Shown: in pieces, positions 56,008 through 63,942 of the stretch
How positions within the stretch are numbered: the first letter of the stretch is position 1
Layout of the letters: each line of letters starts with the position of its first letter
NCBI RefSeq assembly: GCF_025457605.1
Contig: NZ_JAMZFY010000004.1
Location: 37,937-101,936 of the forward strand
Length of the DNA stretch: 64,000 nucleotides
From: Haloarcula laminariae
GTDB lineage: Archaea; Halobacteriota; Halobacteria; Halobacteriales; Haloarculaceae
Direction of reading: 5' to 3'
Notes under the pieces: model-generated
The model's input: only the letters and a program-made list of their open reading frames with translations
The model's database searches: none
What the model was told of the DNA's origin: nothing
Position numbers and translations under genes: made by a program

Positions 56008-57237
56008 CTAGATTGAGACATACTCCTCTCGCGCACAGGGATTGCAGAGGACACCTTCGCCATCAACAGGCTCCATTGCAGAAAACGTCACAGCAGGCGG
56101 CTCACGGCCACACGAAGGGCATGTGATCTCACCCTCTTCGTGCGAGTCGTTGAGCAATGTCGGAATGTTATCTCGGTAGACCTCGGGGTAGCTCTTGCTG
56201 TCTTCGTTGATATCCCAGTCCTGGGTGTACGTGCTGATGACCGAGTCATCTGTGTCTCCTCGGAGCCCTTGTACGTACTCTTTTGCTGAACCGAGGGGCA
56301 CCTCGCCATCGTCGATCCGTCCCCGTAATTGCGTGGTGAACCAGTGTCGGCACCAATGCGGCGTCACCCCCCCATCATCCACGTCCCAACCGTGTTCCTC
56401 TGCAACAGCGACAATTCTACGCCATACTCCGTGACATCCCATCCTGTCTCCTATTTCTGTGTTGCTCTTCCCGTACCCGAACACTTTGACAATCGGATTG
56501 GCTGGCGACTTTGAATTCGGAGCCAGCCCGAGATACCACTCAAACAGGTCAACTGTCTCTACATCGAGTGGGATTTGACGATACGACTTCGGCTTATTTC
56601 CGTGTTCCCGCACTTCACCGTTGACCGTATCGCCCTCACATATTGCTGAATCGATGTAGAGTGTGTTCGGTTTGTCTCGTATTTCTGGCCGTGGGGCATC
56701 TAGGGCTTCCGAAATCGGTCGGTCAAGATTTACGTCACGCTCGTCGAGATTCACTAGTTCCGAGCATCGTAATCCGGTCTTCAGCAGCACAACGAACGCG
56801 AATAGTGTGACTGGATGACCGATATCAAAGATCGCCCGGCGGAGAGAGTCAAGAGGGACTTCGAGTTTGTTCGTCGAATCGTCGTAACTGAATGGGTCGG
56901 TATCAAGTGCGTCCTGAAATGGGCTCCCCCCTCTGACCTCTGGCGTTTGTTTCAGATCATCTACCATCTTGCTTAGAGCACTCACGGATTTCTCAGCGGT
57001 GCTCTCTTTGATATCTCTCGCCCGTAAAAACTCACACCATTCTAGGGCTTCCTGTTTAGTTATATCAGATAGCGTGTAGCCTTCCGCTTCGAGAAAATCC
57101 TGTAAGTTGCTCCAGCCACTCCTGTAGTCCCTCTTTGAGCTCGGTTCGAGTTCTTTTCCCCGAAAATGAAGATAGTACTCAAGCAAGGATTCGTCGTCGC
57201 GCCGGGGCCGAGTGTCAGAGTCGAACTCTATCGTCAT
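56008..57237 (-). CDS. Tyrosine recombinase with C-terminal zinc ribbon
   Basis: The 409-residue protein has a SAM-like core-binding domain (about 20-110; SSKRDYRSGWSNLQDFLEAE) and a catalytic domain with KTGLRCSELVNLDERDV (first Arg), TPHWCRHWFTTQLRG (H-x-x-R) and the tyrosine in SVISTYTQDWDIN. Two CxxC pairs, CPSC and CNPC, at the very C-terminus form a zinc ribbon not found in typical integrases. The start overlaps the stop of a small upstream gene (ATGA). It would integrate or resolve the plasmid-type region. Catalytic boxes look intact, unlike the integrase at 9279. Confidence 0.88.
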   Translation of the reverse strand: MTIEFDSDTRPRRDDESLLEYYLHFRGKELEPSSKRDYRSGWSNLQDFLEAEGYTLSDITKQEALEWCEFLRARDIKESTAEKSVSALSKMVDDLKQTPEVRGGSPFQDALDTDPFSYDDSTNKLEVPLDSLRRAIFDIGHPVTLFAFVVLLKTGLRCSELVNLDERDVNLDRPISEALDAPRPEIRDKPNTLYIDSAICEGDTVNGEVREHGNKPKSYRQIPLDVETVDLFEWYLGLAPNSKSPANPIVKVFGYGKSNTEIGDRMGCHGVWRRIVAVAEEHGWDVDDGGVTPHWCRHWFTTQLRGRIDDGEVPLGSAKEYVQGLRGDTDDSVISTYTQDWDINEDSKSYPEVYRDNIPTLLNDSHEEGEITCPSCGREPPAVTFSAMEPVDGEGVLCNPCAREEYVSI

Positions 57238-57605
57238 TTGTAGATTTTGAATCCGTCTCGATGTATCGCCGGGTCGTCTGCGACGATATCCATCATCTCA
57301 TCCCGGAGAATTTGCTCCCAGAACTCGTCGGTCATATCGACAGCATTGTCGGCTCCTTCAGGTACTAGTTGTCGGATAGTGACTGGCGAAAAGTCTTCGT
57401 TTGTCTCAGATGCCGTTACGTGTCGAGGGTCGTTGTCTACAGCCGACATCATACCCAGTTTCAGGAAACATCGTGCAGCTTCCGAATCGTAAGGGAAGTT
57501 GTACTTTTCTTTCAACTTATCGAACATTTCTCCGTCTGGCTCTGGCAACCTCGTCCCAATCTCGTCGTCCTGTTCCGGGAGAGTAATTTTGACAGGTCTG
57601 ACCAT
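57234..57605 (-). CDS. Small partner protein of the integrase
   Basis: The 123-residue product begins MVRPVKITLPEQDDEIGTRL. Residues 3-12 look like a beta strand followed by helices, a ribbon-helix-helix-like pattern, with EAARCFLKLGMMSAVDND. The C-terminal part is helical and acidic. Its stop overlaps the integrase start, so the two are translated together. It may be an excision or regulation factor for the integrase. The family is unrecognised. Confidence 0.6.
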   Translation of the reverse strand: MVRPVKITLPEQDDEIGTRLPEPDGEMFDKLKEKYNFPYDSEAARCFLKLGMMSAVDNDPRHVTASETNEDFSPVTIRQLVPEGADNAVDMTDEFWEQILRDEMMDIVADDPAIHRDGFKIYK

Positions 57606-57771
57606 ACTCAGTATTACTGATTGTCACAATAAAAGTTTTTACCATTGAAACAAGAATAAGTATAGAATATTGTTTCAATATGAGGATTAAAAGTACGTAA
57701 GCAAGATGTTTGTTATCTAGTAAGTATTAGAATACCAAAACGCAAGACGGGAGATAGTTGTGTTTGTTCTT

Positions 57772-57876
57772 CTATACAATATGCTCCAGATTATCTTGGT
57801 TATCTGCTTCATCGTCGAACCGGTTGGCGAGTCGATTGCTCATATCGTTCTGCTTCTCGTCACGCTTGTCACTCAT
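57772..57876 (-). CDS. 34-residue partner of ParA
   Basis: MSDKRDEKQNDMSNRLANRF is followed by an acidic end, DDEADNQDNLEHIV. The ATG overlaps the ParA stop (ATGA). It is too short for a domain, but coupling to ParA is clear. It could be a truncated partner, a ParA regulator, or a peptide that tethers ParA. A run of AT-rich sequence (57606-57771) lies beyond it. Confidence 0.45.
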   Translation of the reverse strand: MSDKRDEKQNDMSNRLANRFDDEADNQDNLEHIV

Positions 57877-58679
57877 ACCATCTCACCTCGATTCTCGATG
57901 AGATGATCAGCCAATTGGAGGAGTTCATCCTCTTGATCACACTCCTCGTCACTGCCGAAGATTGAGACCCCGTCGTTGAACGCCCGCTTCACCGCAGCTC
58001 GATTCCGGAACTCATAGATTGGGATATAATCGCCGAAAGTATCGTCGAACCACTCCAACATTGATTTCTGTTCTCCGTCAAGCGGGTAGTCAATATTCGA
58101 AACGACAATGGCCTGTTCGGTAATTGTCGTCTCGTCGAAGTTCTCTTCCAGCGTATCAATCTGGTTGAAGAGGATATCGAGGGCCCGGATACTGGTGTCC
58201 TCTGCTTCAGCCGGGATGACGATATTCTCGCAGGCGAGCAGCGCGTTGTCAGTGAGGTGACCCAGAGACGGCGGACAGTCCATGATAACGAAGTCATAGC
58301 CTTCGACATCAGCCAAGAGCTGTGAAACACGCTCTCGCCCTCGCATTGCCGAAACCAATTCTTGTTCAAGTTGGAACATATCGATGTTCGCCGGAACGAT
58401 ATCAAACTCGTCATGAGTGAGAATGAGATCCCCAACATCGTGACTGCCCGGCTGTTTCAGTGCCGTGTATTGATTGGGGGCATCGGCAGTATAGGCATCG
58501 TCAAAGCCAACCCCCATCGTGAGGTAGCCTTGTGGATCAGCATCCCAGAGGAGCACACGCTGGCCTCGGGCCGCTAGCGCCCCAGCGATGTTGATCGCGT
58601 CGGTTGTTTTGGCGACTCCACCCTTCTGATTCGAGATTGCGATACGTGTCGGGGAACGGATATCTGGCTTATCTGGCAT
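57873..58679 (-). CDS. ParA-family partition ATPase
   Basis: The 268-residue protein has SNQKGGVAKTTDAINIAGAL (deviant Walker A at about 17-24), VLLWDADPQGYLTMGVGF, then the Walker B-like YDFVIMDCPPSLGHLTDNAL. It is a Soj/ParA type and would partition the plasmid. It is related to but not close to the ParA at 18519. The tiny downstream ORF is its only same-strand partner; a usual ParB or RHH partner is missing. Confidence 0.9.
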   Translation of the reverse strand: MPDKPDIRSPTRIAISNQKGGVAKTTDAINIAGALAARGQRVLLWDADPQGYLTMGVGFDDAYTADAPNQYTALKQPGSHDVGDLILTHDEFDIVPANIDMFQLEQELVSAMRGRERVSQLLADVEGYDFVIMDCPPSLGHLTDNALLACENIVIPAEAEDTSIRALDILFNQIDTLEENFDETTITEQAIVVSNIDYPLDGEQKSMLEWFDDTFGDYIPIYEFRNRAAVKRAFNDGVSIFGSDEECDQEDELLQLADHLIENRGEMV

Positions 58680-58879
58680 ATCTGGAAATCCCAGCTTATC
58701 CAGATAATCTGGGTGAATTGTCTTAACTCTGCGTCAGACGAGTAGCTGACATGCCTATAGCAGTAGATGGTTTATCGACTGTGCCCGCCTCGCGTCCACA
58801 TGGTGAACTAATACACCCCCAGAAGCGTAGAATGGTACTATACCAAAGCACTATACTTCTTTATGCTGTTGGTGTAGAT

Positions 58880-59470
58880 ATGACCGACGAACCCCACCCG
58901 GCCGAGTTTGAAGACATCAATGAGGCAGTCAGTGACGAGTGGAAATCGGAAACAACTCCCTACGAGCGGGTTCGTCACGTTATCGCGCACACGTACTCGG
59001 CAGTATCGGCTGAGACTGTTGCTGAAGACGCACAGACCTCACCGAAAACAGCGCGAAAACACTTGAACCTACTCGCAGATGAGGGATTCGTCGTTACCGC
59101 AACCGGAGAACATGGTGGGACAATATATCGGCGGTCGCCAGAATCGCTCGTCGTTGAGCAGGCCGCAGATATCCTCGAACACGTTTCGACTGACGAGCTC
59201 AGCACACGTATCGCAGAGATGCGTGAACAACTCAATGACTTTCGGGCAGAACACGGCGTCGACTCACCCGAGGAGCTGTCGATCAAGCAGACAAATCAGA
59301 CATTGTCAGAGGCTGGATCTAATCAATCTGAAATCGACAGTGAGACCCTCCAAGAGTGGCAAACGACGCGTCGAAATCTTGCCTTTGCGAACGCTGCACT
59401 CTCGATCGCGAACGCCGAGCGATTTGTCGACGGTGACTCACGAACAACTGACGATGGTGTCCCCGTCTAA
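58880..59470 (+). CDS. HTH protein of a small paired-gene locus
   Basis: The 196-residue product starts MTDEPHPAEFEDINEAVSDE. A winged helix-turn-helix (about 30-95: VSAETVAEDAQTSPKTARKHLNLL, then a wing with GTIYRRSP) is followed by a long helical region. The start at 58880 is chosen because a TATA-like CTATACTT lies about 26 bases upstream and the earlier open frame is not acidic. It is three bases from the next gene, so the two form a unit. Such HTH plus small-protein pairs are common on haloarchaeal plasmids and may be toxin-antitoxin-like; this is an inference. Confidence 0.7.
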   Translation: MTDEPHPAEFEDINEAVSDEWKSETTPYERVRHVIAHTYSAVSAETVAEDAQTSPKTARKHLNLLADEGFVVTATGEHGGTIYRRSPESLVVEQAADILEHVSTDELSTRIAEMREQLNDFRAEHGVDSPEELSIKQTNQTLSEAGSNQSEIDSETLQEWQTTRRNLAFANAALSIANAERFVDGDSRTTDDGVPV

Positions 59471-59473
59471 GAG

Positions 59474-59956
59474 ATGGGAGAGAGCAACGAGACAGACGAA
59501 CTCCACTCGTTACGGGGCTCGATCGACCGGCCAGCTCTGCTCACGGTCCGTGACATCATCGAGAGAGAAGAGCCGCTCGCAGCGCCATCGCTTGATGACT
59601 ATCTCAATCCGACAGTCCTCGAGGTCCCACTCGATGACGGCCTCTGTGAGGCCGAATCTGCACGAATTGACGTTCAGTGGACGACTCGATCAGACTACAA
59701 ATTTCACTATACGGACGCTGACGGCGTGAACTTCCGCTGGGGCAGCCATCCACATGGCGGGGATTACATCAACGTTCCAGGACTCGAGCACTATCACCCG
59801 CCCCCTGAAGCCACCTCTGACCCAGATGATGTTGAAGAATCTTGCATCAAGCAATCTGTCGAAGCACTCGTTACCCGTGCTGTTCTCAAACTCTGGCGTG
59901 TTGCCTATCACGCAGACTCTTATGAGCCGTTGAATGCCGCAACAAACCCGCCGTGA
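59474..59956 (+). CDS. Partner of the HTH protein
   Basis: The 160-residue product has MGESNETDELHSLRGSIDRP then VRDIIEREEPLAAPSLDDY and a central WGSHPHGGDYINVPGLEHYH, a His/Trp-rich segment that looks conserved. The C-terminal helix is TRAVLKLWRVAYHADSYEPL. No enzyme family is recognised, but a metal-binding core is possible. It starts three bases after the HTH gene stop, so translation is coupled. Confidence 0.65.
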   Translation: MGESNETDELHSLRGSIDRPALLTVRDIIEREEPLAAPSLDDYLNPTVLEVPLDDGLCEAESARIDVQWTTRSDYKFHYTDADGVNFRWGSHPHGGDYINVPGLEHYHPPPEATSDPDDVEESCIKQSVEALVTRAVLKLWRVAYHADSYEPLNAATNPP

Positions 59957-59980
59957 GGTTCTATCTTGTTTCAGCGGGAC

Positions 59981-60038
59981 ACCCCTTTTGCAGAGTGTAA
60001 ATGGACAAGGGGACCACCCCTTTTGCAGAGTGTAAATG
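59981..60038. repeat. Two 23-bp direct repeats, origin-box-like
   Basis: ACCCCTTTTGCAGAGTGTAAATG occurs identically at 59981-60003 and 60016-60038, starts 35 bases apart. Its reverse complement (ATTTACACTCTGCAAAAGGGGT) ends in GGGGT and resembles archaeal origin-recognition boxes. No orc1/cdc6 gene is present in the window. The remaining gap to 60104 contains nothing else clear. Confidence 0.45.
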
Positions 60039-60104
60039 TTCGTTTTCAGTCGGTAGACGACTTCTATCGCAGGAATTGTTCCGCATTAGCGAAGGGGTCG
60101 TCGA

Positions 60105-60770
60105 CTAGGCAATACCGTACAGCTCGGGCCGATCTCGAACGGCCGTCCGAACAGTCTTTCTGGCACAGGCAAGTTCCTTCGCCGCTTCTCGTTGACTCAT
60201 TTCGTCACGGGCGACACGTTCGAGGATTTCACAGACGCGATGATAGTCGCCGGCCTCAGCTAGTTCGCCGTTGTCTTTTTCGAAGCCGATGGGTGCGGGG
60301 CCGTGGTTGTACTCATCGCTTTCCTGACGGGCGGCGATGCCCTGCCGGATGTTCTGGCGTTTGATTTTCGCGTCCAGTTCGGCGAAGACGCCCAGCATCT
60401 GGAACAACGCCCGCTGGTAGGGATCTTCATCTTCCTCGTCGGGCCGCAAGACCATTCGTTCGGACACGATATGCACGGCGACACCGGCCTCACGTAGCCG
60501 TTGTACGGTTCGTTCAAGATCAGAGATACTGCGGGCCACGCGAGACACTTCATGCACGACGACGGCGTCGAGGCGGCCGTCCTCGGCGTCAGAAATCAAT
60601 TCCTGGTAGCCCGACCGTTCGACATCAGTCCCGGTAGACTTGTCGCGATACACTTCGATGGCGGGGGGTTCGACACCGAGTTCGTCGACTGCGTAGTCGT
60701 GGGTGGCTTGGAGTTGCCGGTTGAGGTTTTGGTCGGTCGTCGAGACACGAACGTAGGTAGCGACGGCCAT
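60105..60770 (-). CDS. Serine recombinase (resolvase family)
   Basis: The 221-residue resolvase has VATYVRVSTTDQNLNRQLQA with the active-site serine, the YRDKSTGTDVERSGYQEL segment, VVVHEVSRVARSISDL, and an E-helix with FQMLGVFAELDAKIKRQ. A C-terminal helix-turn-helix follows (MSQREAAKELACARKTVRTAV), the DNA-binding domain. Start at 60770 (MAVATYVRVSTTDQN); the start MGEYMAVA at 60782 is also possible. A TATA element (CTTTAAACATA, minus strand, 60791-60801) and a palindrome CTCCCA-TC-TGGGAG (60813-60826) lie just upstream, suggesting self-regulation. Probably resolves plasmid multimers or excises an element. Confidence 0.88.
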   Translation of the reverse strand: MAVATYVRVSTTDQNLNRQLQATHDYAVDELGVEPPAIEVYRDKSTGTDVERSGYQELISDAEDGRLDAVVVHEVSRVARSISDLERTVQRLREAGVAVHIVSERMVLRPDEEDEDPYQRALFQMLGVFAELDAKIKRQNIRQGIAARQESDEYNHGPAPIGFEKDNGELAEAGDYHRVCEILERVARDEMSQREAAKELACARKTVRTAVRDRPELYGIA

Positions 60771-60812
60771 GTATTCTCCCATACCCGGTCTATGTTTAAA
60801 GAATTGCATTAA

Positions 60813-60826
60813 CTCCCATCTGGGAG
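60813..60826. promoter_or_regulatory. Palindrome upstream of the resolvase promoter
   Basis: CTCCCA-TC-TGGGAG, six perfect pairs, lies next to the TATA box of the resolvase gene (60791-60801). It fits an autoregulatory operator or a part of the res site. Confidence 0.4.
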
Positions 60827-60962
60827 AGGACTACAGTTCTGTCCCATAATCAATCCAACCAGTTTCAAGTTCGTCGAGGCGCTTCGTTTCTGTCGTCGGA
60901 TCCACGAACTGTATTCTTGACCGTCCCCAAAGATAATTTATCAGGAAGAGAGGATATACAGT

Positions 60963-61442
60963 ATGTATGAGATTGACTCGGTATATGATAAGATCGGTGC
61001 TGACCGTCCTGAAAAATTGGCCGGTGGGATGGCTGTGTGGACGTTGATTGATCGGATAGATACGTCCGATATCCTACACTGTCTGAATCCCGCGACAAAC
61101 GATTCCCGAGGCCTACGCATACATCCAGCCGGATACCCCGATACAATCAACGACCACTCGATATATTCTGAATCGGGTGGTCTGAATCAAGAAGTCTCAG
61201 ATATTCCGGTCCGAGTGATACTCAAAGACGATCACGGAGGACATCTTGAAGGGTGGATACGAACGTGGACGACTAACCCCAAGGAACTGCGAGAGAACTC
61301 ACTGTTCCAAGATCACACACGAGAAGAGGAAATCGAGTGGGACGGCACAAAGCAGACCATCTCTCCTGAACGAATCAAACAACGCAGTAGTATATTCAAT
61401 GAAGACGATGTTCGCGGTTCGCGGAATGATTTAATCAAATAG
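60963..61442 (+). CDS. Hypothetical protein with Trp-rich core
   Basis: The 159-residue product starts MYEIDSVYDKIGADRPEKLA. The middle has ILHCLNPATNDSRGLRIHPAG and later GHLEGWIRTWTTNPKE, a pattern of alternating beta and helix with conserved-looking Trp residues. The C-terminus is polar and low in complexity. It is divergent from the resolvase gene. No family recognised. Confidence 0.5.
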   Translation: MYEIDSVYDKIGADRPEKLAGGMAVWTLIDRIDTSDILHCLNPATNDSRGLRIHPAGYPDTINDHSIYSESGGLNQEVSDIPVRVILKDDHGGHLEGWIRTWTTNPKELRENSLFQDHTREEEIEWDGTKQTISPERIKQRSSIFNEDDVRGSRNDLIK

Positions 61443-61566
61443 CTCTAAAGTAAACGTCCATACCCTAAGAGGCTATTACGATTAGTCTAGGAACCGTAAC
61501 TACGCTACCCTATCAAGAGCCACTAATCCCGTATTGTACGGTATAGGCCCTGATAGACGGATAATC

Positions 61567-61595
61567 TATTACGACTTTTCGGATAAGTCGTAATA
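61567..61595. repeat. 11-bp perfect hairpin in the 61443-61771 gap
   Basis: TATTACGACTT (61567-61577) pairs with AAGTCGTAATA (61585-61595) around a TTCGGAT loop. The motif CTATTAC recurs near 61473, 61566 and 61679, and a second hairpin TTACTG-TT-CAGTAA lies at 61682-61695. This 329-base gap holds no gene. It may be a replication, partition or regulatory region. Confidence 0.45.
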
Positions 61596-61771
61596 CGAGT
61601 TTCGTAGGGAATTGACCACTCAGCGAATATTTCATTACACTGTGCACGCCACACGGCACATTTTTGTACGATGAGAAGCTATTACTGTTCAGTAACAAGC
61701 GTAAGAGGCCTGCTTCATGTGGAGTACTTCGAGTTATCCACAGACAGACCCTCTAAAAAAGGAACTCAGCA

Positions 61772-61936
61772 ATGGCAAAATTCCAGCCGAAACCCGAGCC
61801 AGAAGAGCGAGACGAGCCAGTAGCGGCTGTTCTTGCTGAGATGACTGGTCGCCCTCAATCTGATTTCGAGCTTGACGGTGAATACGACTATCCGGATTTA
61901 GATGAGCTCGAATCCGTGCCGGAAGACGAGTGGTAG
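61772..61936 (+). CDS. 54-residue acidic protein
   Basis: MAKFQPKPEPEERDEPVAAV is followed by LAEMTGRPQSDFELDGEYDY and then a Asp/Glu-rich end. It is too short for an ORF cut-off of 60 codons. Its strongly acidic composition matches haloarchaeal proteins. It converges with the following gene; the two stops are adjacent. Function unknown. Confidence 0.5.
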   Translation: MAKFQPKPEPEERDEPVAAVLAEMTGRPQSDFELDGEYDYPDLDELESVPEDEW

Positions 61937-62344
61937 TTACGACCGGAAAAGACCGTCCGAAATATCATTCCGCTTCTCGTAGTTGATTAGAAGCTTCTCT
62001 GCTCGGCTCAAAAGATAGTTTTCACAGAAGGTCGGACAATCTCCGAGTAGGACTGGTCCGAACCCACGCCGCACGTCGTATTTCGAGCCATCTGGATTGA
62101 GTAAATCTAGATGCAACCCCTCTTCCGTCACGTCATGACCATCTGGCGCCTGTGGGTTATGATCAAATCTCGCAATGGCACACCAACTGTCTGGGCCTGT
62201 GTCAACCAGTTGGTGATTGTATTCAAGCTGTATCAAAAACTCTGAAACTTCTCCATCTGATGTGACAAGATGAAAACGCAGTCGGAGGTGTGACAGGCCA
62301 GCCGACTTGATATAGTCCTTTTCAGCCACTGTTATCAAATCCAT
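61937..62344 (-). CDS. Small haloarchaeal plasmid protein
   Basis: The 135-residue product contains a beta-rich core with RFHLVTSDGEVSEFLIQLEY, then SWCAIARFDHNPQAPDGHDV and TEEGLHLDLLNPDGSKYDVR. The GHDVTEEGLHLD segment looks conserved and could bind metal through His and Asp. I suspect a small haloarchaeal domain of unknown function (DUF7718-like), but the name is from memory. Upstream (62345-62562) are short inverted repeats, for example GAACGTCG/CGACGTTC around 62471-62504 and the palindrome GCACGCGCGTGC at 62370-62381. Confidence 0.6.
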   Translation of the reverse strand: MDLITVAEKDYIKSAGLSHLRLRFHLVTSDGEVSEFLIQLEYNHQLVDTGPDSWCAIARFDHNPQAPDGHDVTEEGLHLDLLNPDGSKYDVRRGFGPVLLGDCPTFCENYLLSRAEKLLINYEKRNDISDGLFRS

Positions 62345-62562
62345 TGCCCTGAGGGGCCTAAAGGTTCCCGCACGCGCGTGCGTGCGCTAATCAGCGGTAT
62401 TGGCGATCTATTTCGACGTCAACGATCTATTCCAACGCTTTATTCGGAAAGCCGTTACTGTGCGAACGTCGGGGTTTACTCCAAACTACGACGTTCGCCG
62501 GACTCCGTGACACATCTCGAAGAATGAATATATTACAGTACGTCAGACAAAGCCACAAAATA

Positions 62563-62760
62563 TTAGCGGTAGTATGTTTCGCTGCAATTGGAGCATATTA
62601 TTGGTGGTGCTGAAATGTCTATATGTGAGTCGTCTTCTGGTCCTACAGTACTATGACCACTGTCTGGTTCTATAGTATCGATGTGCGCTTTGTCGTTTGG
62701 GTCGATTTGCTTATGATTTGGTCTTGAGTTTTCTTGACCACATTCGGGACATACTGGCAT
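62563..62760 (-). CDS. 65-residue zinc-ribbon protein
   Basis: The start MPVCPECGQENSRPNH at 62760 places a C-x2-C pair at residues 4-7. A second pair, CSNC (ICSNCSETYYR), is near the C-terminus. The linker is acidic and polar. It is a small zinc ribbon, probably nucleic-acid or protein binding. The 10 residues upstream of this start are not needed. Confidence 0.6.
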   Translation of the reverse strand: MPVCPECGQENSRPNHKQIDPNDKAHIDTIEPDSGHSTVGPEDDSHIDISAPPIICSNCSETYYR

Positions 62761-62886
62761 ATACGCTATTTCATCCCCGACACATTTCATACCCAGTCGT
62801 CGTCAAACGGCATATTGGACAAGTCGTCAATTGACTCAAAGACTAAATGGACTGCCGTAATTCTACCAGACGGCGACAAGATACCG

Positions 62887-63537
62887 ATGGCCGGAGAACG
62901 CGTGCAGGCTACCGAAGCGACGAACGAGACGGAGACTGACAACGAGGTGGATGAGGATCCGGAACTGGTCCCGTCCGCACAGCAGTTGCGCGACCACCAG
63001 CCCGACGCCTACACGACGGGATATGATCCGTTCGGAGAGACACGGATTGGGGTCGGGACGGCGAACGGGAACATCGAGCGACTCATCCGACTGAACGAGG
63101 GTCGTCACCACAGCGACGGCGATCACAGCACTCGCGAGGCCGCACGCGATAAGAAACGCATCACTGGATCACTCTGTTCGACCCTCGACGTTCCTACCTA
63201 CCAGCAACGGCGGGCCGTCGCTGCGATGAGCCAGATGAACCTCGACCGTTTCGGGCAGCAAAAACGGATCGAGAAGGTTGCCCTCTGTACGATCGGGATT
63301 GTCGTCAATCGTGAGCGGAGACGTTACTTTTTGCAAGGAAATGACCCGACAGAGGTGGATCTATCGGAGGCGAGCCAGCAGGATTTTCCGGATCGCTTCA
63401 GCCAAAATTCGGATTTCAACGATCTCTGCACCCTGCATGGCGTCTCCGATGATGATCATTACAGCGTGACCCAACTCGTCAAAGCGGAACTCAAACGAAT
63501 CGGATACTTCGAGCGGGAGAACCAGCCACTGCAGTAG
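62887..63537 (+). CDS. Haloarchaeal protein with helical HTH/cyclin-like core
   Basis: The 216-residue product starts MAGERVQATEATNETETDNE, a disordered acidic leader. Then come YTTGYDPFGETRIGVGTANG and a helical domain, LDVPTYQQRRAVAAMSQMNL, followed by EKVALCTIGIVVNRERRRYF. The helical repeat resembles cyclin-like or TFB-like folds, but the resemblance is by eye only. The C-terminus is polar with SVTQLVKAELKRIGYFE. Start 62887 is preferred over the longer upstream frame because that leader overlaps the divergent zinc-ribbon gene. Function unknown. Confidence 0.6.
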   Translation: MAGERVQATEATNETETDNEVDEDPELVPSAQQLRDHQPDAYTTGYDPFGETRIGVGTANGNIERLIRLNEGRHHSDGDHSTREAARDKKRITGSLCSTLDVPTYQQRRAVAAMSQMNLDRFGQQKRIEKVALCTIGIVVNRERRRYFLQGNDPTEVDLSEASQQDFPDRFSQNSDFNDLCTLHGVSDDDHYSVTQLVKAELKRIGYFERENQPLQ

Positions 63538-63636
63538 GCTGCCTGTTGATCTTTGCCGGTAGAGCATCTCTGACGATCATACGCAGTCTTTTAAGTACTT
63601 CTTGCGACAATATGCGTAATTGAGGCGGTTCGGTCA

Positions 63637-63942
63637 GTGAGGTTCCCCGAATGGGGAAGCCGCTGGCCGGCCCTTATCGCGGCCGAATTTGGCCACCTCG
63701 AAGTCATAAGACTTCAACAAGACTGTCCATTTCGAGCTTTGGCTCTCGGGAAACAGTACGCTCGCGCGAAGGAAGCCCTTAGCAGGGTTTCCAGCGAGGG
63801 CTCATCCTCCGAAGTCTTTCATCGAGGGGTCACCAACTGTCCGCAGACCGTTCTTATGAACACGCGCGCTAATTCCCGCGCGATGTATTCGAAGTCTTCG
63901 ACAGTCGGTACTCAGCACTGTCCTCATTGTGAAGAGTTGTGA
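63637..63942 (+). CDS. Possible 101-residue protein, low support
   Basis: A GTG-start frame ends HCPHCEEL, which looks like half of a zinc knuckle, and contains YARAKEALSRVSSEGSSSEVF. The N-terminal part is less convincing. It could be real or a remnant. The rest of 63538-64000 shows no other supported gene. Confidence 0.3.
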   Translation: MRFPEWGSRWPALIAAEFGHLEVIRLQQDCPFRALALGKQYARAKEALSRVSSEGSSSEVFHRGVTNCPQTVLMNTRANSRAMYSKSSTVGTQHCPHCEEL

